From contig OW028584.1 of NCBI GenBank assembly GCA_932294295.1, positions 9,556,407 to 9,620,406 of the forward strand: a DNA stretch of 64,000 nucleotides, in the 5' to 3' direction. Below are positions 20,401 through 33,400 of the stretch, piece by piece. Position 1 is the stretch's first letter, and each line of letters begins with the position of its first letter. A model generated the notes under the pieces. The model saw only the letters and a program-made list of their open reading frames with translations. It did no database searches and was not told where the DNA came from. Position numbers and translations under genes: made by a program. The DNA comes from Alitta virens (Eukaryota > Annelida > Polychaeta > Phyllodocida > Nereididae).

Positions 20401-23400
20401 CTATTTTAAACTATAGCTGTGGCTGGCTTCAGCTGGCTTCAGATCTGGCTAATTTGCTTTGGCTAGCTATGGCTAAGTATGGTAAGCTATGGTAAGCTAT
20501 GGTAAACTGTAGCTCTGGCTGGCTCGAGATGACTCTGGCTAATTCTAGCCACCTGGCTAGCCAGAACAGGCTGCAGCTGGGATGACTGGCTAACTCTAGC
20601 CAACTCTGGCTTGCCAGAGCAGGCTTCAGCTAGCTTTAGAGCTGGCTTCAGAGCTGGCTAATTTGCTTTGGCTAGCTATGGCTAAGTATGGTAAGCTATG
20701 GTAAGCTATGGTGAACTATGGTAAACTATAGCTGTGGCTTCAGCTGCAGCTGGCTTCTGCTGACATCAGAGCTGGCTAATTTGCTTTGGCTAGCTATAGC
20801 CAAGTATGGTAAACTAAGGTAAACTATAGCTAGCCATGGCTGTGGCTGGCTGTGGCTGGCTGTGGTTAGCTCTGGCTAGATCTGGCTAGCTCTGGCTAGC
20901 TCTGGCTAAGTATGGTAAGCTATGGTAAACTATTGCTGTGGCTCGCTTCAGCTGGCTTTAGCTGGCTTCAGAGCTAGTTAAATTGCTTTGGCTAGCTATG
21001 GCTAAGTATGGTAAGCTATGGTAAACTATGGTAAACTGTAGCTCTGGCTGGCTCGGGATGACTCTGGCTAATTCTAGCCACCTGGCTAGCCAGAACAGGC
21101 TGCAGCTGGGATGACTGGCTAACTCTAGCCAACTCTGGCTTGCCAGAGCAGGCTTCAGCTAGCTTTAGAGCTGGCTTCAGAGCTGGCTAATTTGCTTTGG
21201 CTTGCTATGGCCAAGTATGGTAAGCTATGGTAAGCTATGGTAAACTATGGTAAACTATAGCTGTGGCTTCAGCTGCAGCTGGCTTCTGCTGGCTTCAGAG
21301 CTGGCTAATTTGCTTTGGCTAACCATAGCCAAGTATGGTAAACTATAGCTAGCCATGGCTGTGGCTGGGTGTGGCTGGCTGTGGCTGGCTGTGGCTAGCT
21401 CTGGCTAGATCTGGCTTGCTCTGGCTAGCTCTGGCTAGCTTTGGCTAAGTATGGTAAGCTATGGTAAACAATGGTAAACTATTGCTGTGGCTGGCTTCAG
21501 CTGGCTTTACCTGGCTTCAGAGCTAGCTAAATTGCTTTGGCTAGCTATCGCTAAGTATGGTAAGCTATGGTAAGCTATGGTAAACTAAACCTTTGGCTGG
21601 CTGTGGCTGGCTGTGGCTGGCTGTGACTGGCTATAGTTGTCTCTGGCTAGCTCTGGCTAAGTATGGTAAGCTATGGTAAGCTATGGTAAACTATGGCTGT
21701 GGCTGGCTGTGGATGACTGTGGCTAGCTCTGGCTAGCTCTGGCTAGCTCTGGCTAGCTCTGGATAAGTATGTTAAGCTATGGTAAGCTATGGTAAGCTTT
21801 GGTAAACTATGGCAAACTATAGCTTTGTCTGGCTGTGTCTGGCTGTGTCTGGCTGTGTCTGGCTGTGGCTGGCTGTGGCTGGCTGTGGCTGGCTGTGGCT
21901 AGCTGTGGCAAGCTGTGGCAAGCTGTGGCTACCTCTGGCTAGCTCTGGTTAGCTCTGGCTAGCTCTGGCTAGCTCTGGCTAGCTCTGGCTAAGTTTGGTA
22001 AGCTATGGTAAACTATGGCTGTGGCTGGCTGTGGCTGGCTGTGGCTGGCTGTGGCTAGCTCTGGCTAGCTCTGGCCAGCTCTGGCTAGCTCTGGCTAGCT
22101 CTAGCTAAGTATGGTAAGCTATGGTAAACTATGGAAAACTAAGGTAAACTATAGCTGTGGCTGGCTTCAGCTGGCTTCAGAGCTGGCTAATTTGCTTTGG
22201 CTAGCTATGGCTAAGTATAGTAAGCTATGGTAAGCTATGGTAAGGTTTGGTTAACTATAGCAAACTATAGCTGTGGCTAGCTCTGGCTAGCTCTGGCTAG
22301 CTCTGGCTAGCTCTGGCTAAGTATGGTAAGCTATGGTAAGCTATGGCAAGCTATGGTAAGCTATGGAAAACTATGGAAAACTATGGTAAACTATGGTAAA
22401 CTATAGCGGTGGCTGGCTTCAGCTGGTTTCAGGGCTGTCTAATATGCTTTGGCTAGCCATGGCTTAGTATGGTAAACTATGATAAGCTATGGTAAACTGT
22501 AGCTCTGGCTGGCTCTGGCTGGCTCTGGCTGGCTCTGGCTGGCTCTGGCTGGCTCTGGCTGGTTATGGCTGGCTCTGGCTGGCTCTGGCTGGCTCTGGCT
22601 GGCTCGGGATATGTATGGTAAGTTATGGTAAGCTATGGTAAGCCATGGTAAACAATAGCTGTGGCTGGCTCTGGCTAGCTCTGGCTAGCTTTGGCTAAGT
22701 ATGGTAGGCTATGGTAAGCTATGGTAAGCTATGGTAAGCTATGGTAAACTATGGTAAACTATGGTAAACTATAGCTGTGGCTGGCTTCAGCTGGCTTTAG
22801 CTGGCCTCAGAGCTAGCATAATTGCTTTAGCTAGCTATGGCTAAGTATGGTAAGCTATGGTAAGCTATGGTAAACTACGTTAAAATATAGCTCTGGCTTC
22901 AGCTGCAGCTGGCTTCTGCTGGCTTCAGAGCTGGCTAATTTGCTTTGGCTAGCTATAGCCAAGTATGGTAAACTAAGGTAAACTATAGCTAGCCATGGCT
23001 GTGGCTGGCTGTGGCTGGCTGTGGCTGGCTGTGGCTGGCTGTGGCTGGCTGTGGCTAGCTCTGGCTAGATCTGGCTAGCTCTGGCTAGCTCTGGCTAAGT
23101 ATGGTAAGCTATGGTAAGCTAAGGTAAACTATGGTAAACTATAGCTGTGGCTGGCTTCAGCTGGCTTGAGAGCTGGCTAATTTGCTTTGGCTAGCTTTGG
23201 CTAAGTATGGTTAGCTATGGTAAGCTATGGTAAACTGTAGCTCTGGCTGGCTCAGGATGACTCTGGCTAATTCTAGCCACCTGGCTAGCCAGAACAGGCT
23301 GCAGCTGGGATGACTGGCTGACTCTAGCCAACTCTGGCTAGCCAGAGCAGGCTTCAGCTAGCTTTAGAGCTGGCTTCAGAGCCGGCTAATTTGCTTTGGC

Positions 23401-24370
23401 TTGCTATGGCTAAGTATGGTAAGCTATGGTAAGCTATGGTGAACTATGGTAAACTATAGCTGTGGCTTCAGCTGCAGCTGGCTTCTGCTGACATCAGAGC
23501 TGGCTAATTTGCTTTGGCTAGTTATAGCCAAGTATGGTAAACTAAGGTAAACTATAGCTAGCCATGGCTGTGGCTGGCTGTGGCTGGCTGTGGTTAGCTC
23601 TGGCTAGATCTGGCTAGCTCTGGCTAGCTCTGGCTAAGTATGGTAAGCTATGGTAAACTATTGCTGTGGCTCGCTTCAGCTGGCTTTAGCTGGCTTCAGA
23701 GCTAGTTAAATTGCTTTGGCTAGCTTTGGCTAAGTATGGTAAGCTATGGTAAACTATGGTAAACTGTAGCTCTGGCTGGCTCGGGATGACTCTGGCTAAT
23801 TCTAGCCACCTGGCTAGCCAGAACAGGCTGCTGCTGGGATGACTGGCTAACTCTAGCCAACTCTGGCTAGCCAGAGCAGGCTTCAGCTAGCTTTAGAGCT
23901 GGCTTCAGAGCCGGCTAATTTGCTTTGGCTTGCTATGGCTAAGTATGGTAAGCTATGGTAAGCTATGGTAAACTATAGCTGTGGCTTCAGCTGCAGCTGG
24001 CTTCTGCTGACATCAGAGCTGGCTAATTTGCTTTGGCTAGCTATAGCCAAGTATGGTAAACTAAGGTAAACTATAGCTAGCCATGGCTGTGGCTGGCTGT
24101 GGCTGGCTGTGGTTAGCTCTGGCTAGATCTGGCTAGCTCTGGCTAGCTCTGGCTAAGTATGGTAAGCTATGGTAAACTATTGCTGTGGCTCACTTCAGCT
24201 GGCTTTAGCTGGCTTCAGAGCTAGTTAAATTGCTTTGGCTAGCTATGGCTAAGTATGGTAAGCTATGGTAAGCTATGGTAAACAGTAGCTCTGGCTGGCT
24301 CTGGCTGGCTCTGGCTGGCTCTGGCTGGCTCTGGCTGGCTCTGGCTGGCTCTGGCTGGCTCTGGCTGGCT

Positions 24371-24496
24371 CGGGATGACTCTGGCTAACTCTAGCCAACT
24401 CTGGCTAGCCAGAGCAGTCTGCAGCTGGGATGATTGGCTAAGTCTAGCCAACTCTGGCTAGCCAGAGCAGGCTGCAGCTGGATTCAGATATATCTG
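24371..24496 (+). repeat. Satellite cassette B (representative copy): five dyads ending in CAGATATATCTG
   Basis: A 126-bp relative of cassette A. It contains TGGCTA-actc-TAGCCA (24382-24397), CTCTGGCTAGCCAGAG (24399-24414), TTGGCTA-agtc-TAGCCAA (24434-24451), CTCTGGCTAGCCAGAG again (24452-24467) and the perfect 12-bp palindrome CAGATATATCTG (24485-24496). Other copies start near 19.44, 28.29, 31.08, 32.34, 40.95, 47.59, 50.73, 57.08 and 59.84 kb. Most copies are preceded by a CTCTGGCTGG run, often with CTCTCCCTGG variants, and followed by CTTCAGCTGG runs. The copies at 32.34 and 40.95 kb share degraded dyads (ACTCATGCTAACC) and form a subtype. Confidence 0.88.
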
Positions 24497-27400
24497 GCTT
24501 CAGCTGGCTTCAGCTGGCTTCAGCTGGCTTCAGCTGGCTTCAGAGCTGGCTAATTTGCTTTGGCTAGGTATGGCCAAGTATGGTAAACTATGGTAAACTG
24601 TAGCTAGCCATGGCTGTGGCTCGCTGTGGCTGGCTCTGGCTAGCCCTGGCTGTGGCTGGCTGTGGTTAGCTCTGGCTAGATCTGGCTAGCTCTGGCAAGC
24701 TCTGGCTAAGTATGGTAAGCTATGGTAAACTATAGCTGTGGCTTCAGCTGCAGCTGGCTTCTGCTGGCTTCAGAGCTGTGGCTGGCTTCAGCTGGCTTTA
24801 GCTGGCTTCAGAGCTAGCTAAATTGCTTTGGCTAGCTATGGCTAAGTATGGTGAGCTGTGGTAAGCTATGGTAAACTATACCTTTGGCTGGCTGTGGCTG
24901 ACTGTGGCTCGCTGTGACTGGCTATGGCTGTCTCTGGCTAGCTCTGGCTAAGTATGGTAAGCTATGGTAAACTATGGCTGTGGCTGGCTGTGGATGGCTG
25001 TGGCTAGCACTGGATAGCTCTGGATAGCTCTGGATAAGTATGTTAAGTTATGGTAAGCTATGGTAAGCTTTGGTAGGCTATGGCAAACTATTGCTGTGGC
25101 TGGCTGTGGCTGGCGGTGGCTGGCTGTGGCTGGCTGTGGCTGGCTGTGGCAAGCTGTGGCTATCTGTGGCTAGCTCTGGCTAGCTCTGGCTAAGTATGGT
25201 AAGCTATGGTAAACTATGGCTGTGGCTGGCTGTGGCTGGCTGTGGCTAGCTCTAGCCAGCTCTGGCTAGCTCTGGCTAGCTCTGGCTAAGTATGGTAAAC
25301 TATGGTAAACTATGGTAAACTATTTTAAACTATAGCTGTGGCTGGCTTCAGCTGGCTTCAGAGCTGGCTAATTTGCTTTGGCTAGCTATAGCCAAGTATT
25401 GTAAACTAAGGTAAACTATAGCTAGCCATGGCTGTGGCTGGCTGTGGTTAGCTCTGGCTAGATCTGGCTAGCTCTGGCTAGCTCTGGCTAAGTATGGTAA
25501 GCTATGGTAAACTATGGTAAACTATTGCTGTGGCTGGCTTCAGCTGGCTTTAGCTGGCCTCAGAGCTAGCATAATTGCTTTAGCTAGCTATGGCTAAGTA
25601 TGGTAAGCTATGGTAAGCTATGGTAAACTACTTTAAAATATAGCTCTGGCTTCAGCTGCAGCTGGCTTCTGCTGGCTTCAGAGCTGGCTAATTTGGTTTG
25701 GCTAGCTATAGCCAAGTATGGTAAAATAAGGTAAACTATAGCTAGCCATGGCTGTGGCTGGCTGTGGCTGGCTGTGGCTGGCTGTGGCTGGCTGTGGCTA
25801 GCTCTGGCTAGATCTGGCTAAGTATGGTAAGCTATGGTAAGCTAAGGTAAACTATGGTAAACTATAGCTGTGGCTGGCTTCAGCTGGCTTGAGAGCTGGC
25901 TAATTAGCTTTGGCTAGCTTTGGCTAAGTATGGTTAGCTATGGTTAGCTATGGTAAACTGTAGCTCTGGCTGGCTCAGGATGACTCTGGCTAATTCTAGC
26001 CACCTGGCTAGCCAGAACAGGCTGCAGCTGGGATGACTGGCTGACTCTAGCCAACTCTGGCTAGCCAGAGCAGGCTTCAGCTAGCTTTAGAGCTGGCTTC
26101 AGAGCCGGCTAATTTGCTTTGGCTTGCTATGGCTAAGTATGGTAAGCTATGGTAAGCTATGGTGAACTATGGTAAACTATAGCTGTGGCTTCAGCTGCAG
26201 CTGGCTTCTGCTGACATCAGAGCTGGCTAATTTGCTTTGGCTAGCTATAGCCAAGTATAGTAAACTAAGGTAAACTATAGCTAGCCATGGCTGTGGCTGG
26301 CTGTGGCTGGCTGTGGTTAGCTCTGGCTAGATCTGGCTAGCTCTGGCTAGCTCTGGCTAAGTATGGTAAGCTATGGTAAACTATTGCTGTGGCTCGCTTC
26401 AGCTGGCTTTAGCTGGCTTCAGAGCTAGTTAAATTGCTTTGGCTAGCTTTGGCTAAGTATGGTAAGCTATGGTAAACTATGGTAAACTGTAACTCTGGCT
26501 GGCTCGGGATGACTCTGGCTAATTCTAGCCACCTGGCTAGCCAGAACAGGCTGCTGCTGGGATGACTGGCTAACTCTAGCCAACTCTGGCTAGCCAGAGC
26601 AGGCTTCAGCTAGCTTTAGAGCTGGCTTCAGAGCCGGCTAATTTGCTTTGGCTTGCTATGGCTAAGTATGGTAAGCTATGGTAAGCTATGGTAAACTATA
26701 GCTGTGGCTTCAGCTGCAGCTGACTTCTGCTGACATCAGAGCTGGCTAATTTGCTTTGGCTAGCTATAGCCAAGTATGATAAACTAAGGTAAACTATAGC
26801 TAGCCATGGCTGTGGCTGGGTGTGGCTGGCTGTGGCTGGCTGTGGCTAGCTCTGGCTAGATCTGGCTAGCTCTGGCTAGCTCTGGCTAGCTTTGGCTAAG
26901 TATGGTAAGCTATGGTAAACAATGGTAAACTATTGCTGTGGCTGGCTTCAGCTGGCTTTACCTGGCTTCAGAGCTAGCTAAATTGCTTTGGCTAGCTATC
27001 GCTAAGTATGGTAAACTATGGTAAGCTATGGTAAACTATACCTTTGGCTGGCTGTGGCTGGCTGTGGCTGGCTGTGGCTGGCTGTGGCTGGCTGTGGCTG
27101 GCTGTGGCTGGCTGTGGCTAGCTCTAGCTAGCTCTGGCTAGCTCTGGCTAGCTCTGGCTAGCTCTGGCTAGCTCTGGCTAGCTCTGGCTAAGTATGGTAA
27201 ACTATGGTAAACTATGGTAAACTATTTTAAACTACAGCTGTGGCTGGCTTCAGCTGGCTTCAGAGCTGGCTAATTTGCTTTGGCTAGCTATGGCTAAGTA
27301 TGGTAAGCTATGGTAAGCAATGGTAAACTGTAGCTCTGGCTGGCTCGGGATGACTCTGGCTAATTCTAGCCACCTGGCTAGCCAGAACAGGCTGCAGCTG

Positions 27401-30400
27401 GGATGACTGGCTAACTCTAGCCAACTCTGGCTTGCCAGAGCAGGCTTCAGCTAGCTTTAGAGCTGGCTTCAGAGCTGGCTAATTTCCTTTGGCTTGCTAT
27501 GGCCAAGTATGGTAAGCTATGGTAAGCTATGGTAAACTATGGTAAACTATAGCTGTGGCTGGCTTCAGCTGGCTTGAGAGCTGGCTAATTTGCTTTGGCT
27601 AGCTTTGGCTAAGTATGGTTAGCTATGGTAAGCTATGGTAAACTGTAGCTCTGGCTGGCTCAGGATGACTCTGGCTAATTCTAGCCACCTGGCTAGCCAG
27701 AACAGGCTGCAGCTGGGATGACTGGCTGACTCTAGCCAACTCTGGCTAGCCAGAGCAGGCTTCAGCTAGCTTTAGAGCTGGCTTCAGAGCCGGCTAATTT
27801 GCTTTGGCTTGCTATGGCTAAGTATGGTAAGCTATGGTAAGCTATGGTGAACTATGGTAAACTATGGCTGTGGCTTCAGCTGCAGCTGGCTTCTGCTGAC
27901 ATCAGAGCTGGCTAATTTGCTTTGGCTAGCTATAGCCAAGTATGGTAAACTAAGGTAAACTATAGCTAGCCATGGCTGTGGCTGGCTGTGGCTGGCTGTG
28001 GTTAGCTCTGGCTAGATCTGGCTAGCTCTGGCTAGCTCTGGCTAGCTCTGGCTAAGTATGGTAAGCTATGGTAAACTATTGCTGTGGCTTGCTTCAGCTG
28101 GCTTTAGCTGGCTTCAGAGCTAGTTAAATTGCTTTGGCTAGCTATGGCTAAGTATGGTAAGCTATGGTAAGCTATGGTAAACAGTAGCTCCGGCTGGCTC
28201 TGGCTGGCTCTGGCTGGCTCTGGCTGGCTCTGGCTGGCTCTGGCTGGCTCTCCCTGGCTCTCCCTGGCTCTCCCTGGCTCTCCCTGGCTCTCCCTGGCTC
28301 GGGATGACTCTGGCTAACTCTAGCCAACTCTGGCTAGCCAGAGCAGTCTGCAGCTGGGATGATTGGCTAAGTCTAGCCAACTCTGGCTAGCCAGAGCAGG
28401 CTGCAGCTGGATTCAGATATATCTGGCTTCAGCTGGCTTCAGCTGGCTTCAGCTGGCTTCAGAGCTGGCTAATTTGCTTTGGCTAGGTATGGCCAAGTAT
28501 GGTAAACTATGGTAAACTGTAGCTAGCCATGGCTGTGGCTCGCTGTGGCTGGCTCTGGCTAGCCCTGGCTGTGGCTGGCTGTGGCTGGCTGTGGTTAGCT
28601 CTGGCTAGATCTGGCTAGCTCTGGCAAGCTCTGGCTAAGTATGGTAAGCTATGGTAAACTATAGCTGTGGCTTCAGCTGCAGCTGGCTTCTGCTGGCTTC
28701 AGAGCTGTGGCTCGCTTCAGCTGGCTTTAGCTGGCTTCAGAGCTAGCTAAATTGCTTTGGCTAGCTATGGCTAAGTATGATAAGCTGTGGTAAGCTATGG
28801 TAAACTATACCTTTGGCTGGCTGTGGCTGGCTGTGGCTCGCTGTGACTGGCTATGGCTGTCTCTGGCTAGCTCTGGCTAAGTATGGTAAGCTATGGTAAA
28901 CTATGGCTGTGGCTGGCTGTGGATGGCTGTGGCTAGCTCTGGATAGCTCTGGATAAGTATGTTAAGTTATGGTAAGCTATGGTAAGCTTTGGTAGGCTAT
29001 GGCAAACTATTGCTGTGGCTGGCTGTGGCTGGCTGTGGCTGGCTGTGGCTGGCTGTGGCTGGCTGTGGCTGGCTGTGGCAAGCTGTGGCTATCTGTGGCT
29101 AGCTCTGGCTAGCTCTGGCTAAGTATGGTAAGCTATGGTAAACTATGGCTGTGGCTGGCTGTGGCTGGCTGTGGCTGGCTGTGGCTAGCTCTAGCTAGCT
29201 CTGGCTAGCTCTGGCTAGCTCTGGCTAGCTCTGGCTAGCTCTGGCTAGCTCTGGCTAAGTATGGTAAACTATGGTAAACTATGGTAAACTATTTTAAACT
29301 ATAGCTGTGGCTGGCTTCAGCTGGCTTCAGAGCTGGCTAATTTGCTTTGGCTAACTATGGCTAAGTATGGTAAGCTATGGTAAGCAATGGTAAACTGTAG
29401 CTCTGGCTGGCTCGGGATGACTCTGGCTAATTCTAGCCACCTGGCTAGCCAGAACAGGCTGCAGCTGGGATGACTGGCTAACTCTAGCCAACTCTGGCTT
29501 GCCAGAGCAGGCTTCAGCTAGCTTTAGAGCTGGCTTCAGAGCTGGCTAATTTGCTTTGGCTTGCTATGGCCAAGTATGGTAAGCTATGGTAAGCTATGGT
29601 AAACTATGGTAAACTATAGCTGTGGCTTCAGCTGCAGCTGGCTTCTGCTGGCTTCAGAGCTGGCTAATTTGGTTTGGCTAGCTATAGCCAAGTATGGTAA
29701 AATAAGGTAAACTATAGCTAGCCATGGCTGTGGCTGGCTGTGGCTGGCTGTGGCTGGCTGTGGCTGGCTGTGGCTAGCTCTGGCTAGATCTGGCTAGCTC
29801 TGGCTAGCTCTGGCTAAGTATGGTAAGCTATGGTAAGCTAAGGTAAACTATGGTAAACTATAGCTGTGGCTGGCTTCAGCTGGCTTGAGAGCTGGCTAAT
29901 TTGCTTTGGCTAGCTTTGGCTAAGTATGGTTAGCTATGGTAAGCTATGGTAAACTGTAGCTCTGGCTGGCTCAGGATGACTCTGGCTAATTCTAGCCACC
30001 TGGCTAGCCAGAACAGGCTGCAGCTGGGATGACTGGCTGACTCTAGCCAACTCTGGCTAGCCAGAGCAGGCTTCAGCTAGCTTTAGAGCTGGCTTCAGAG
30101 CCGGCTAATTTGCTTTGGCTTGCTATGGCTAAGTATGGTAAGCTATGGTAAGCTATGGTGAACTATGGTAAACTATAGCTGTGGCTTCAGCTGCAGCTGG
30201 CTTCTGCTGACATCAGAGCTGGCTAATTTGCTTTGGCTAGCTATAGCCAAGTATAGTAAACTAAGGTAAACTATAGCTAGCCATGGCTGTGGCTGGCTGT
30301 GGCTGGCTGTGGTTAGCTCTGGCTAGATCTGGCTAGCTCTGGCTAGCTCTGGCTAAGTATGGTAAGCTATGGTAAACTATTGCTGTGGCTCGCTTCAGCT

Positions 30401-33400
30401 GGCTTTAGCTGGCTTCAGAGCTAGTTAAATTGCTTTGGCTAGCTTTGGCTAAGTATGGTAAGCTATGGTAAACTATGGTAAACTGTAACTCTGGCTGGCT
30501 CGGGATGACTCTGGCTAATTCTAGCCACCTGGCTAGCCAGAACAGGCTGCTGCTGGGATGACTGGCTAACTCTAGCCAACTCTGGCTAGCCAGAGCAGGC
30601 TTCAGCTAGCTTTAGAGCTGGCTTCAGAGCCGGCTAATTTGCTTTGGCTTGCTATGGCTAAGTATGGTAAGCTATGGTAAGCTATGGTAAACTATAGCTG
30701 TGGCTTCAGCTGCAGCTGGCTTCTGCTGACATCAGAGCTGGCTAATTTGCTTTGGCTAGCTATAGCCAAGTATGGTAGACTAAGGTAAACTATAGCTAGC
30801 CATGGCTGTGGCTGGCTGTGGTTAGCTCTGGCTAGATCTGGCTAGCTCTGGCTAGCTCTGGCTAAGTATGGTAAGCTATGGTAAACTATTGCTGTGGCTC
30901 GCTTCAGCTGGCTTTAGCTGGCTTCAGAGCTAGTTAAATTGCTTTGGCTAGCTATGGCTAAGTATGGTAAGCTATGGTAAGCTATGGTAAACAGTAGCTC
31001 TGGCTGGCTCTGGCTGGCTCTGGCTGGCTCTGGCTGGCTCTGGCTGGCTCGGCTGGCTCTCCCTGGCTCTCCCTGGCTCGGGATGACTCTGGCTAACTCT
31101 AGCCAACTCTGGCTAGCCAGAGCAGTCTGCAGCTGGGATGATTGGCTAAGTCTAGCCAACTCTGGCTAGCCAGAGCAGGCTGCAGCTGGATTCAGATATA
31201 TCTGGCTTCAGCTGGCTTCAGCTGGCTTCAGAGCTGGCTAATTTGCTTTGGCTAGGTATGGCCAAGTATGGTAAACTATGGTAAACGGTAGCTAGCCATG
31301 GCTGTGGCTCGCTGTGGCTGGCTCTGGCTAGCCCTGGCTGTGGCTGGCTGTGGTTAGCTCTGGCTAGATCTGGCTAGCTCTGGCAAGCTCTGGCTAAGTA
31401 TGGTAAGCTATGGTAAACTATAGCTGTGGCTTCAGCTGCAGCTGGCTTTAGCTGGCTTCAGAGCTAGCTAAATTGCTTTGGCTAGCTATGGCTAAGTATG
31501 ATAAGCTGTGGTAAGCTATGGTAAACTATTGGCTGGCTGTGGCTGGCTGTGGCTCGCTGTGACTGACTATGGCTGTCTCTGGCTAGCTCTGGCTAAGTAT
31601 GGTAAGCTATGGTAAACTATGGCTGTGGCTGGCTGTGGATGGCTGTGGCTAGCTCTGGATAGCTCTGGATAGCTCTGGATAAGTATGTTAAGTTATGGTA
31701 AGCTATGGTAAGCTTTGGTAGGCTATGGCAAACTATTGCTGTGGCTGGCTGTGGCTGGCGGTGGCTGGCTGTGGCTGGCTGTGGCTGGCTGTGGCAAGCT
31801 GTGGCTATCTGTGGCTAGCTCTGGCTAGCTCTGGCTAAGTATGGTAAGCTATGGTAAACTATGGCTGTGGCTGGCTGTGGCTGGCTGTGGCTAGCTCTAG
31901 CCAGCTCTGGCTAGCTCTGGCTAGCTCTGGCTAAGTATGGTAAACTATGGTAAACTATGGTAAACTATTTTAAACTATAGCTGTGGCTGGCTTCAGCTGG
32001 CTTCAGAGCTGGCTAATTTGCTTTGGCTAGCTATAGCCAAGTATGGTAAACTAAGGTAAACTATAGCTAGCCATGGCTGTGGCTGGCTGTGGTTAGCTCT
32101 GGCTAGATCTGGCTAGCTCTGGCTAGCTCTGGCTAAGTATGGTAAGCTATGGTAAACTATTGCTGTGGCTCGCTTCAGCTGGCTTTAGCTGGCTTCAGAG
32201 CTAGTTAAATTGCTTTGGCTAGCTATGGCTAAGTATGGTAAGCTATGGTAAGCTATGGTAAACTGTGGCTCTGGCTGGCTCTGGCTGGCTCTGGCTGGCT
32301 CTGGCTGGCTCTCCCTGGCTCTCCCTGGCTCTCCCTGGCTCGGGATGACTCTGGCTAACTCTAGCCAACTCTAGCTAGCCAGAGCAGTCTACAGCTGGGA
32401 TGATTGGCTAAGTCTAGCCAACTCATGCTAACCAGAGCAGGCTGCAGCTGGCTTCAGATATATCTGGCTTCAGCTGCCTTCAGCTGGCTTCAGAGCTGGC
32501 TAATTTGCATTGGCTAGGTATGGCCAAGTATGGTAAACTATGGTAAAGTGTAGCTAGCCATGGCTGTGGCCCGCTGTGGCTGGCTCTGGCTAGCCCTGGC
32601 TGTGGCTGGCTGTGGCTGGCTGTGGTTAGCTCTGGCTAGATCTGGCTAGCTCTGGCAAGCTCTGGCTAAGTATGGTAAGCTATGGTAAACTATAGCTGTG
32701 GCTTCAGCTGCAGCTGGCTTCTGCTGGCTTCAGATCTGTGGCTGGCTTCAGCTGGCTTTAGCTGGCTTCAGAGCTAGCTAAATTGCTTTGGCTAGCTATG
32801 GCTAAGTATGGTAAGCTGTGGTAAGCTATGGTAAACTATACCTTTGGCTGGCTGTGGCTGGCTGTGGCTCGCTGTGACTGGCTATGGCTGTCTCTGGCTA
32901 GCTCTGGCTAAGTATGGTAAGCTATGGTAAACTATGGCTGTGGCTGGCTGTGGATGGCTGTGGCTAGCTCTGGATAGCTCTGGATAAGTATGTTAAGTAA
33001 TGGTAAGCTATGGTAAGCTATGGCTTATGGTTATGGCTAAGTATGGTAAGCTATGGTAAGCAATGGTAAACTGTAGCTCTGGCTGGCTTGGGATGACTCT
33101 GGCTTATTCTAGCCACCTGGCTAGCCAGAACAGGCTGCAGCTGGGATGACTGGCTAACTCTAGCCAACTCTGGCTTGCCAGAGCAGGCTTCAGCTAGCTT
33201 TAGAGCTGGCTTCAGAGCTGGCTAATTTGCTTTGGCTTGCTATGGCCAAGTGTGGTAAGCTATGGTAAGCTATGGTAAACTATGGTAAACTATAGCTGTG
33301 GCTTCAGCTGCAGCTGGCTTCTGCTGGCTTCAGAGCTGGCTAATTTGCTTTGGCTAGCTATAGCCAAGTATGATAAACTAAGGTAAACTATAGCTAGCCA

